From: Mitsuaria sp. 7
Lineage (GTDB): Bacteria; Pseudomonadota; Gammaproteobacteria; Burkholderiales; Burkholderiaceae_C
Length of the DNA stretch: 64,000 nt
NCBI RefSeq assembly: GCF_001653795.1
Contig: NZ_CP011514.1
Coordinates: 1,238,163-1,302,162, forward strand
Reading direction: 5' to 3'
Numbering within the stretch: position 1 is the first letter of the stretch; each line of letters opens with the position of its first letter. The translations under genes were made by a program, and so were the position numbers. Of the stretch, positions 54,389 to 62,539 are shown one piece after another. The notes beneath the pieces are model-generated. The model saw only the letters and a list, made by a program, of their open reading frames with translations. It did no database searches and was not told the DNA's origin.

Positions 54389-57300
54389 ATGCGACTGAAC
54401 TCGATCAAGCTCTCGGGCTTCAAGTCCTTTGCCGATCCGACGACCTTCCAACTGCCCGGGCAGCTGGTCGGCGTGGTCGGCCCCAACGGCTGCGGCAAGT
54501 CCAACATCATGGACGCGGTGCGCTGGGTGCTGGGCGAAAGCAAGGCCAGCGAACTGCGCGGCGAGTCCATGCAGGACGTGATCTTCAACGGCTCGGGCAA
54601 CCGCAAGCCGGCCAGCCGGTCCAGCGTGGAACTGGTGTTCGACAACACCAGCGCCCGCGCCGGCGGCCAGTGGAACCAGTTCACCGAGATCGCCGTCAAG
54701 CGCGTGCTGACCCGCGACGGCACCAGCAGCTACTTCATCAACAACCAGCCGGTGCGCCGCCGCGACGTGCAGGACGTGTTCCTCGGCACCGGCCTGGGGC
54801 CGCGCGCCTACGCCATCATCGGCCAGGGCACGATCAGCCGGATCATCGAATCCAAGCCCGAGGAACTGCGCATGTTCCTCGAGGAGGCCGCGGGCGTCTC
54901 CAAGTACAAGGAACGCAGGCGCGAGACGGAACTGCGCCTGCGCGACACGCGCGAGAACCTGACCCGCGTCGAGGACATCCTCCGCGAGCTCAACAACAAC
55001 CTCGAGAAGCTGGAGCGCCAGGCCGAGGTCGCCGCGAACTACCGCAACCTGCAGGAGCAGGGCACGCTGAAGCTGCACCAGCTGTGGTTCCTGAAGCACC
55101 GCGACGCGGCCGGCGAGGCCACGCGGGTGAAGACCGAGCACTCGGAGGCGGTCAACGCGCTCGAGGCCAAGATGGCCGAGCTGCGCCAGCTCGAGGCCGA
55201 ACTGGAGACCATCCGCCAGGCCCACTACGGCGCCGGCGACGAACTGCACGTCGCGCAGGGTCGCATGGCCGAGGCGCAGATGGAGGTCAGCCGGCTCGAG
55301 GAGCGCATCCGCTACGTCGTCGAAGGCCGCCAGCGGCTGGAGCAGCGGCTCATCGAACTGCAGGCGCAGAACCAGCAGTGGCAGGACCGTGCCGGGCAGG
55401 CGCAGGTCGAGCTCGAGGACGTCGCCACGCAGATCGCCCAGGCCGAGGAGCAGAGCGAGATCCTCGCCGCCCAGGCCGAGGAGCAGGCGATGAAGCTGCC
55501 CGATGTCGAGGACCAGGTGCGCGCCGCGCAAGGTCGCGCCAACGAGCAGCGCACGCAGGTCACGCAGGTCCAGCAGCAGATCCAGGTGCTGGCCGCGGAG
55601 AGCCGCAGCGTCGACGAGCAGCTCAAGGGCCTGCGGGGCCGGCGCGAGCGCCTTGCGCAGGAGCGCCAGGGTCTGGCCGCGCCGCAGCACGACAAGCTCG
55701 ACGAGGTGAAGCGCCTGTCGGTCGCCGCCGATGAACAGCAGGCCGTCGCCGATGCGCGTCTCGCGGAACTCGCCGAGGCCGCGCCCGCCGCCGACGAGGC
55801 GCGCCAGCACGCGCAGCGCGAATCGCAGCAGCAGGCCGCGAAGCTGACGGACATCGTCGCCCGGCTGACCGCGCTGCGCGCGCTGCAGGAGAAGGTGCAG
55901 ACCGAGGGCAAGCTCAAGCCCTGGCTGGCCAAGCACGGCCTGCAGGACATCAAGGGCCTGTGGACGCAGCTGCACATCACGCCGGGCTGGGAGAACGCCC
56001 TCGAGGCCGCGATGCGCGAGCGCATGGGCGCGCTGTCGGTCGGCCGGCTGGAGACGGTGCAGGCCTTCGCGTCCGATCCGCCGCCGGCGCGGCTCGCGTT
56101 CTATTCGCTGCCCAGCGGCGAGATCGTCAACACGCACCGCGCGCTGTCGCCGCTGAGCGACCTGCTGAAGCTGGAGTCCAACGGCCTGAAGGCGCTGCTG
56201 AACGACTGGCTGGAAGGCATCTACACGGCGGAGTCCATCGGCGATGCGCTGGCGCAGCGTCCGAAGCTGAGCCACGGCGAACTGATCATGACCCGCGAGG
56301 GCCATGCGGTGAGCCAGTTCGCGGTGAGCTTCTACGCCCCGGACAGCGAGACCGCCGGCTTGCTGGCGCGCGCCCAGGAGATCGAGAACCTCGAGCGCGA
56401 GCAGCGCGCGCAGACCCTGATCGCCGATGAGGCGCGCGCCCAGTCCGTGCGCGCCGAGGCGGTCTACACGGACGCGTCGCAGCGCCTGGCCGTGGTGCGC
56501 CGCGAGGCGTCGGAAACGCAGGCCCGAGCGCACCAGCTGCAGGTCGAGTTGCTGCGCCTGGCGCAGCAGACCGAGGCCGCCGTCGCGCGCCGCACGCAGC
56601 TCGACGACGAGCTCGGCGAGATCGATGCGCAGAACGAAGCGCTGATGGAACGCCGCATGGAAGGCGAGGCGCGCTTCGAGGAGCTGGACCTGCAGCTCGC
56701 GACCACGCAGGAGAAACACGCCGAACTCGACGACGCGGTGATCAACACCGAGCGCAAGCTCACGGAGGCCCGCGAGCACCAGCGCGTGCTGGAGCGGCGC
56801 GCGCAGGAAGCGGTCTTCAGCGCCCGCTCGCTGGCGGCCAAGCGCGGTGAACTGCAGCGCGGGATCGAGACCTCGCGCCAGCAGATCCAGGTCAACGAGC
56901 AGACGGTGCAGAGCATGGCGCAGGAACGCGCCGAGCTCGACGACGCCGCCGCGCAGGCCGGCCTGCAGGATGCCTTGGCGCTGAAGATGGAGCGCGAACA
57001 GGCGCTGGCCGTCGTCCGGGCCAACTACGACGACCTCAGCCTGCGCCTCAAGCGCAGCGAGGAGCAGCGCATGACGATCGAGCGCGCGCTCGAGCCGCTG
57101 CGCGAGCGCATCACCAAGCTGCAGCTCGACGAGCAGGCGGCGGCCCTCGGCGGTCAGCAGTTCATGGAACAGCTGGTGGCGCAGAACGTCGACCTGGAGG
57201 CGCTCGCCAGGAGCGTCGAGGACGGCGCCGTCAAGCTCTACGGCCTGCAGGGCGAGATCGACCGCATCAACCGCGAGATCGCAGCGCTGGGCGCGGTGAA

Positions 57301-57901
57301 CCTCGCCGCGCTCGACGAGCTGGGCGCCGCGCGCGAGCGCAAGACCTTCCTCGACTCGCAGATGGCCGACCTCACCAGCGCGATCACGACGCTGGAGGAC
57401 GCGATCCACAAGATCGACCTGGAGACGCGCGACCTGCTGGGCTCGACCTTCACGCAGGTCAACGAACACTTCGGGCGCATGTTCCCCAGCCTGTTCGGCG
57501 GCGGGCAGGCCAAGCTGGTCATGACCGGCGACGAGATCCTCGACGCCGGCGTGCAGGTGATGGCGCAGCCGCCGGGCAAGAAGAACTCGACCATCCACCT
57601 GCTGTCGGGCGGCGAGAAGGCGCTGACGGCGATCGCGCTGGTGTTCGCGATCTTCCAGCTGAATCCGGCGCCGTTCTGCCTGCTCGACGAGGTGGACGCG
57701 CCGCTGGACGACGCCAACACCGAGCGCTATGCGCGGCTGGTGTCGGAGATGAGCAAGATCACGCAGTTCCTCTTCATCTCGCACAACAAGATCGCGATGG
57801 AGATGGCCAAGCAACTGATCGGCGTGACGATGCAGGAACAGGGCGTGTCGCGCATCGTGGCGGTGGACATGGAATCCGCGCTGGCGATGGCCGAGCAATG
57901 A
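54389..57901 (+). CDS. smc: Chromosome segregation protein SMC
   Basis: This 1170-aa SMC ATPase condenses and segregates chromosomes. Walker A is VGPNGCGKSNIMDAV near residue 32; two long coiled coils flank a hinge at about 510-650 (KPWLAKHGLQDIKGLWTQL, SLPSGEIVNTHRALSPLSDLLK). The C-terminal ABC signature is LLSGGEKALTAIALVFAIF with Walker B FCLLDEVDAPLDDANTERY. The 180-bp gap to queF is divergent and contains a GCGCCCC/GGGGCG hairpin. zipA follows after 67 bp. Confidence 0.96.
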   Translation: MRLNSIKLSGFKSFADPTTFQLPGQLVGVVGPNGCGKSNIMDAVRWVLGESKASELRGESMQDVIFNGSGNRKPASRSSVELVFDNTSARAGGQWNQFTEIAVKRVLTRDGTSSYFINNQPVRRRDVQDVFLGTGLGPRAYAIIGQGTISRIIESKPEELRMFLEEAAGVSKYKERRRETELRLRDTRENLTRVEDILRELNNNLEKLERQAEVAANYRNLQEQGTLKLHQLWFLKHRDAAGEATRVKTEHSEAVNALEAKMAELRQLEAELETIRQAHYGAGDELHVAQGRMAEAQMEVSRLEERIRYVVEGRQRLEQRLIELQAQNQQWQDRAGQAQVELEDVATQIAQAEEQSEILAAQAEEQAMKLPDVEDQVRAAQGRANEQRTQVTQVQQQIQVLAAESRSVDEQLKGLRGRRERLAQERQGLAAPQHDKLDEVKRLSVAADEQQAVADARLAELAEAAPAADEARQHAQRESQQQAAKLTDIVARLTALRALQEKVQTEGKLKPWLAKHGLQDIKGLWTQLHITPGWENALEAAMRERMGALSVGRLETVQAFASDPPPARLAFYSLPSGEIVNTHRALSPLSDLLKLESNGLKALLNDWLEGIYTAESIGDALAQRPKLSHGELIMTREGHAVSQFAVSFYAPDSETAGLLARAQEIENLEREQRAQTLIADEARAQSVRAEAVYTDASQRLAVVRREASETQARAHQLQVELLRLAQQTEAAVARRTQLDDELGEIDAQNEALMERRMEGEARFEELDLQLATTQEKHAELDDAVINTERKLTEAREHQRVLERRAQEAVFSARSLAAKRGELQRGIETSRQQIQVNEQTVQSMAQERAELDDAAAQAGLQDALALKMEREQALAVVRANYDDLSLRLKRSEEQRMTIERALEPLRERITKLQLDEQAAALGGQQFMEQLVAQNVDLEALARSVEDGAVKLYGLQGEIDRINREIAALGAVNLAALDELGAARERKTFLDSQMADLTSAITTLEDAIHKIDLETRDLLGSTFTQVNEHFGRMFPSLFGGGQAKLVMTGDEILDAGVQVMAQPPGKKNSTIHLLSGGEKALTAIALVFAIFQLNPAPFCLLDEVDAPLDDANTERYARLVSEMSKITQFLFISHNKIAMEMAKQLIGVTMQEQGVSRIVAVDMESALAMAEQ

Positions 57902-57968
57902 GAATGACGACGGTGTCCGCGACGCACAAGGCACACGAGGCGCGCGGGACCGCAGGAGCAAATGAGCG

Positions 57969-59084
57969 ATGACGACGGACTGGAACCTGACGACGCTGTT
58001 GGCCGCGCTGGGCGGCGTGGTGCTGGTGGGGCTGCTGGCGCAGGGCTGGTGGAGCGCGCGCAAGGCGGGCCCGCGGCGCGCCGAGGCCATCGTGCCGGCG
58101 GGCGATCGCCAGGAGCCGAGCCTGGGCGCCGGCGGCGCCGCGGCGGGCCAGTCGACCGTCACGCTGGACGGCACGGCCGACGGCGAGGCGGTGGACTCGC
58201 GGACGATGGACCTGCGCACGCTGGACGAGACCGTGCCGGCGATGGCGCGCGCACGCAAGGCGTCGACGCGGATCGACGCGCTGATCGATGCGATCGCGAC
58301 GATGACGCCGGAGTCGCCGGTGAGCGGCGAGATGGCGCTGTCGCACCTGCCGGGCAGCCGGCGCGCGGGCACCAAGCCTTTCCACATCGAAGGCCTGAAC
58401 GCGGACAGCGGCGAGTGGGAACTGCCGCATCCGGGCCAACGCTACGGTGAGTTCCAGGCGGGACTGCAGATGGCCAACCGGAGCGGGGCGCTCAACGAGA
58501 TCGAGTATTCGGAGTTCGTGCAGAAGATCCAGGGCTTCGCGGACGGCATCGGTGCGATGCCGGAGTTCCCGGACATGCTGGACGTGGTCGGCCGGGCGCG
58601 AGAGCTCGACCAGTTCGCGGCGGGTCACGACGCGCAGCTGGCGATCGTGCTGAAGGCGCGCGGCGCGGCGTGGACGCTGGGCTTCGTGCAGCAGGGCGCG
58701 CTGCGCCACGGCTTCATGCCCGGATCGATTCCCGGCCGCCTCGTGATGCCGGCGGGCGAGGACGGGGCGCCGCCGCTGCTGACGTTGAACTTCGACGCCC
58801 AGGCGGCGCTGGCGGAGGACCCGCAGGCCTCGTCGCTGCGGGAGCTGACGCTGTCGCTGGACGTGCTGCAGACGCCGGAGGCGCTGGAGCCGTTCGCGAC
58901 CTGGCAGGAGTCGGCGCGCAACCTGGCGCGCGACTTCGAGGCCGATGTCTGCGACGACCGCAACCAGATCCTGAACCTGCACGCGTTCCAGTCGATCGGC
59001 CAGGAGTTGTCCGAACTCTACAAGTCGCTGGCCGCGCGCGATCTCGCCGCGGGCAGCCCGGTGGCCAGGCGCCTGTTCAGCTGA
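57969..59084 (+). CDS. zipA: ZipA-like cell-division protein with FtsZ-binding domain
   Basis: This 371-aa protein has an N-terminal membrane helix (TTLLAALGGVVLVGLLAQGWW), a long disordered Ala/Asp linker and a C-terminal ZipA FtsZ-binding domain (about 230-365) with PPLLTLNFDAQAALAEDP and LTLSLDVLQTPEALEPFATW. The smc-zipA order is typical of betaproteobacteria, where ligA usually follows. Here it does not. AGGAGC precedes the ATG. A 14-bp-stem terminator closes the unit. Confidence 0.85.
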   Translation: MTTDWNLTTLLAALGGVVLVGLLAQGWWSARKAGPRRAEAIVPAGDRQEPSLGAGGAAAGQSTVTLDGTADGEAVDSRTMDLRTLDETVPAMARARKASTRIDALIDAIATMTPESPVSGEMALSHLPGSRRAGTKPFHIEGLNADSGEWELPHPGQRYGEFQAGLQMANRSGALNEIEYSEFVQKIQGFADGIGAMPEFPDMLDVVGRARELDQFAAGHDAQLAIVLKARGAAWTLGFVQQGALRHGFMPGSIPGRLVMPAGEDGAPPLLTLNFDAQAALAEDPQASSLRELTLSLDVLQTPEALEPFATWQESARNLARDFEADVCDDRNQILNLHAFQSIGQELSELYKSLAARDLAAGSPVARRLFS

Positions 59085-59105
59085 TCGCGGAACGCGTCTT
59101 CGACT

Positions 59106-59138
59106 GAGAAACGGGCACCCGCTAGGTGCCCGTTTCTC
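59106..59138 (+). terminator. Hairpin terminator after zipA
   Basis: GAGAAACGGGCACC pairs perfectly with GGTGCCCGTTTCTC around a 5-nt loop. The tail contains TTTCTC only, so termination depends mostly on the 14-bp stem. Confidence 0.8.
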
Positions 59139-59302
59139 ATTCCGGCCGGTGTTCTTCTTGACGTCCACTGGCCGGTTCAAACAGCCAGGCGCAAATTCGT
59201 GTCATCACGACTCCGTGTTCATCTAGGTCGCGAAGCAGTTCGTAGAACTTTCAGTCATGGCGTGACAAACGCACCGTCGGCACAGTGAGGGCTTCTGTGT
59301 TG

Positions 59303-59893
59303 ATGGACGCGCCCAGCAATGGCACGCGGTGGCAAGTGATGACGATGGAACGTGAGCATGTGAAGGGGTATGCCGAGACGCGCGGGTTCGTCTCGATCGC
59401 CCCCAATCTGTGTGCGCTGAGCAAGGAGCGCGCACCGGAAACCCGCCCTGAAGTCTTCGCGGTAGCGACCGCTGAGGGCACTGCGCATCAACTCGCAGAG
59501 TTGTTGGGCATTCCGGTCGAGGAGGTCGTCCGGCTCGAGCAGGAGCATCGGCTCTTCTCCGTGTACGACCCCACACTGGGACGTTCGGTGTATCCCCTTT
59601 TCCAGGCAATGCCCGACATCGCCGGGCCACATCTGGAGGCGATCCTGGCCCAGCTTTTCGAAGCGATGAAGGATCCCGGCGTATGGTTGGACCGCCTTGC
59701 GATCTGGGGATTCTTCACGACGCCGCACATGATGCTGGCATGGTCCACGCCACTGGAAGTCCTGCTCGGGCATCGGATCTACGACATGCCGATCGATTCC
59801 GAAGTCGAACTCTACTTTTCTAAGGACGCCGAACTGCGGTTCAGCGCAGTCCTCGGAGCGGTTCACGATGAGATCTGGCACCGGAGGCACTGA
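59303..59893 (+). CDS. Xre/MbcA/ParS-type antitoxin of a RES system
   Basis: The gene encodes about 196 aa, with the start uncertain (ATG 59303 chosen; ATG 59339 and GTG 59285 possible). The middle and end follow the antitoxin pattern of RES/Xre pairs: a helical N-terminal part with LAELLGIPVEEVVRLEQEH, then FFTTPHMMLAWSTPLEVLLGHRIYDMPID, the toxin-binding part. The RES gene starts 6 bp downstream, which settles the pairing. The antitoxin would bind the toxin and repress the operon. Third-position GC is lower than in neighbours, a sign of transfer. Confidence 0.75.
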   Translation: MDAPSNGTRWQVMTMEREHVKGYAETRGFVSIAPNLCALSKERAPETRPEVFAVATAEGTAHQLAELLGIPVEEVVRLEQEHRLFSVYDPTLGRSVYPLFQAMPDIAGPHLEAILAQLFEAMKDPGVWLDRLAIWGFFTTPHMMLAWSTPLEVLLGHRIYDMPIDSEVELYFSKDAELRFSAVLGAVHDEIWHRRH

Positions 59894-59898
59894 TTGTC

Positions 59899-60567
59899 AT
59901 GCGCGAATCTTCTCTTCCGACCTTCCAAGGCTGGCAACTGGACGCCGAACTGTTTGATGCCGGGAGCATCGAACTGATGCGCGGCTTCGTTCGGCCCGGC
60001 GGCGCCTGGACACCGGCTCCGCCCGAATTTCGCAACGGTCGCGTCGATCCTCCGCCCGGCCACAAGTCAGAGTACTCGGTGCTCTACACCGCGACCGACA
60101 TTCAATGCGTCGCTGCGGAAATGCGGGTGCTGGAAAGCAGCGGCCGAGGGCGGCGCTGGTTTCCGGAACGGGCAAAGGCTGTCCAGGTCGCAAGCTTCAT
60201 CACGCGCCGCGCTGCCTTGTTCATTCCTCTCGATGGGCGCAACCGCACGGCTTTCGGCGTGCGCGGCAACTGTGACGTGAAATATCGCGACTACCAATGG
60301 CTTGGCCTTGAGCTTTTTCGCCGATATGGACATTTGGCGAACGGTCTGTCATGGGAGTCATTCCATGGCGATCAGCCGGGACGTTGCTATGCAATCTGGC
60401 ACTCTCGCAAGGACGACATGGAGATTACCGTCAACGAGGCGTTTCAATGCCTTCATGACCATGCGGGTTGGAACGCGTTCCTTTCGGACTACTCCCATGT
60501 TCAATCGTGGCCGGAAGCTGCCACGCCGGAGGAATCGACCTTGGGAGACGAGGCGATCGTCAACTGA
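59899..60567 (+). CDS. RES-domain toxin
   Basis: This 222-aa toxin has the RES fold. LYTATDIQCVAAEMRVLE carries the conserved Glu, GLELFRRYGHLANGLSWESFH and CYAIWHSRKDDMEITVNEAFQ carry the conserved Ser region, and an Arg near the start (ELMRGFVRPG) could be the third residue. RES toxins (for example MbcT, Res of Photorhabdus) degrade NAD+ and arrest growth. It is paired with the antitoxin in front. Codon use is less GC-rich than the flanks. Confidence 0.8.
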   Translation: MRESSLPTFQGWQLDAELFDAGSIELMRGFVRPGGAWTPAPPEFRNGRVDPPPGHKSEYSVLYTATDIQCVAAEMRVLESSGRGRRWFPERAKAVQVASFITRRAALFIPLDGRNRTAFGVRGNCDVKYRDYQWLGLELFRRYGHLANGLSWESFHGDQPGRCYAIWHSRKDDMEITVNEAFQCLHDHAGWNAFLSDYSHVQSWPEAATPEESTLGDEAIVN

Positions 60568-61315
60568 CGTCTTCCGTGCGGTGGTGACGAGGTGCGGTTG
60601 CCAAGAGGTGCCGCACCTCCTCATCCGTCGTCTGCTCGAACCGCTCGTACCACTGTCCGACGGAGCGGAAACGCTCCGGCGTCCGCGCGCAGATGACCTC
60701 ATCCGCATCCTGCGAGATCAGGTGGCAGGTCTCCGCAGCAGATACGGGCACCGCGACGACGATCCTCGCCGGCCGCATCTCGCGCAGCGCCTGCACGCCC
60801 GCGCGCATCGAAGCACCCGTCGCCATGCCGTCGTCCACCAGGATCACCTGCCGGCCCGCGATCGGCGGCATCAGGCGATCGCCGCGGTAGAGCTTCTCGC
60901 GCCGGTGCAGCTCACGCACCTCCGCGCGGGTCACGAGCTCCACCGCCGAATAGCTGATCGCCAGCTGCTGCAGCACCTGCGTATTGAGCACGCGCACGTC
61001 GCCCGAGGCGATGGCGCCCATGGCGTATTCGGGCTGACCCGGCAGTCCCAGCTTGCGCACGACCAGGATGTCCAATGGTGCCTCCAGCGCCCGCGCGATC
61101 TCCGCTGCCACCGGCACGCCGCCGCGCGGCAGTGCCAGCACCGTCACGTCGTCGCGATGCGCATAGGCCGTCAGTCGAGTCGCCAACTGTCGGCCTGCAT
61201 CGCGCCGATCCACGAACCGTCGCTCGGCGTCCATCAGCAGTCGGGCGCGCGACTCCGGATCCGGGATGTCGGAGGGTGGGCGGACTGGCGGCATGACAGG
61301 GGCTTCCGGGGACAT
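60560..61315 (-). CDS. Phosphoribosyltransferase-like protein
   Basis: This 251-aa protein has a PRPP-binding motif QVILVDDGMATGASMRAGVQAL (about 152-170) and the N-terminal FVDRRDAGRQLATRLTAYAH and VLALPRGGVPVAAEIARAL typical of the stand-alone predicted phosphoribosyltransferases. The natural nucleobase is unknown. It converges with the RES toxin gene, overlapping by 8 bp at the 3' end, and is divergent from ku. The first 20 residues are Pro-rich. Confidence 0.85.
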   Translation of the reverse strand: MSPEAPVMPPVRPPSDIPDPESRARLLMDAERRFVDRRDAGRQLATRLTAYAHRDDVTVLALPRGGVPVAAEIARALEAPLDILVVRKLGLPGQPEYAMGAIASGDVRVLNTQVLQQLAISYSAVELVTRAEVRELHRREKLYRGDRLMPPIAGRQVILVDDGMATGASMRAGVQALREMRPARIVVAVPVSAAETCHLISQDADEVICARTPERFRSVGQWYERFEQTTDEEVRHLLATAPRHHRTEDVS

Positions 61316-61482
61316 GATGGCCTCGCAACGACGGCGTTTCTATCCCCAGGACGGAGCAAGCCGGATGCCCGCCGCCAGGCGGGTGACGCAGCGCCTCTCT
61401 TCCCCATTGCGGCCCCCCGTTAGCCCACGGGCGCGCGATTTGCCGATGAGTCGATTCCACCGAATCCGCCGTCGAGGTCCCC

Positions 61483-62511
61483 ATGCCGAGCAGAACCGCC
61501 TCCACGTCCTCCCGGAGTGCCCGCAAGACGGCCCCGCGCGCCGGCACCGCCAGCTCGCACGTGGCCAGCCGCAAGCGTGCCTCCAACGCCGACCGCGCCT
61601 CGCCCGGCAAGTCGCAGGGCGCGCGGGCCAGGTCCAACAGCAAGTCGGGCGCCCCGGCATCGACCCGCGGCGACAGCGACGAGGCGCCCGCCGCCCGCCG
61701 CGCGATCTGGAAGGGAGCCATCAGCTTCGGCCTGCTGCATGTGCCGGTCGCTCTGTACCCGGCTTCGCGCGACCAGCGCGTGGACTTCGACTGGCTCGAC
61801 AAGCGCACCATGGATCCGGTCGGCTACAAGCGCATCAACAAGCGCACCGGCAAGGACATCGACAAGACGCAGATCGTCAAGGGCGTGAAGCAGGAGAACG
61901 GCGACTACGTCCTGGTTTCCGACGACGAGATCCGCAAGGCCTATCCGACCACCACCCAGACCATCGAGATCGAGACCTTCGTCCCCGCCACGCAGGTGTC
62001 CTTCGTCTACCTCGAGAAGCCGTACTACCTGGAGCCGATCGGCAAGTCCGGCAAGGTCTACGCGCTGCTGCGCGAGGCGATGGCGGATGCCGGACTGATC
62101 GCCATCGCGCGGCTCGTGATCCACAGCAAGGAACATCTGGCCGCGCTGCTGCCGGCGGGGCCGGCGCTGATGATCGGCATGCTGCGCTGGGCCAACGAGA
62201 TCCGCCCCTGCGACGACCTCAACCTGCCCGCCGAAGGCAAGTCCGCGCACGGCTTCAAGCCTGCCGAACTGCAGATGGCCCGCCAGTTGATCGACGAGAT
62301 GAGCCACGACTGGCACCCGGAGGATTACCACGACGAGTTCACCGCCGCGATCCGCGACATGATCGCGCGCAAGGTCGATGAAGGCGAGACCGAGACCGTG
62401 ACCCCGCTCGAGGCCGCGCCCGAGGAGTCGGGCGAAGGCGGCAAGGTCGTCGATCTCACCGAGCTGTTGCGCCGCAGCCTGGGCGGCAAGTCGAAGAAGA
62501 AGGCGGCCTGA
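61483..62511 (+). CDS. ku: NHEJ protein Ku with basic N-terminal extension
   Basis: This 342-aa end-binding protein works with LigD. The Ku core begins at about residue 74 (RRAIWKGAISFGLLHVPVALYPASRD) and includes GYKRINKRTGKDID and KPYYLEPIGKSGKVYALLREAM. Core plus tail (GGKSKKKAA) is of usual length, but residues 1-73 are a Ser/Arg/Ala-rich disordered, positively charged extension that most Ku proteins lack. GAGG precedes the ATG at 61483. ligD follows 28 bp downstream. Confidence 0.93.
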   Translation: MPSRTASTSSRSARKTAPRAGTASSHVASRKRASNADRASPGKSQGARARSNSKSGAPASTRGDSDEAPAARRAIWKGAISFGLLHVPVALYPASRDQRVDFDWLDKRTMDPVGYKRINKRTGKDIDKTQIVKGVKQENGDYVLVSDDEIRKAYPTTTQTIEIETFVPATQVSFVYLEKPYYLEPIGKSGKVYALLREAMADAGLIAIARLVIHSKEHLAALLPAGPALMIGMLRWANEIRPCDDLNLPAEGKSAHGFKPAELQMARQLIDEMSHDWHPEDYHDEFTAAIRDMIARKVDEGETETVTPLEAAPEESGEGGKVVDLTELLRRSLGGKSKKKAA

Positions 62512-62539
62512 GCGCCGCGCGAAACGCCAGGAGTCGCCG

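Noticed and set aside
54353..58387. 1344-aa antisense open frame across smc and zipA
   Set aside because: It mirrors the real coding frames of smc and zipA in high-GC DNA; its translation is low-complexity Leu/Arg/Ala and carries no family motif.
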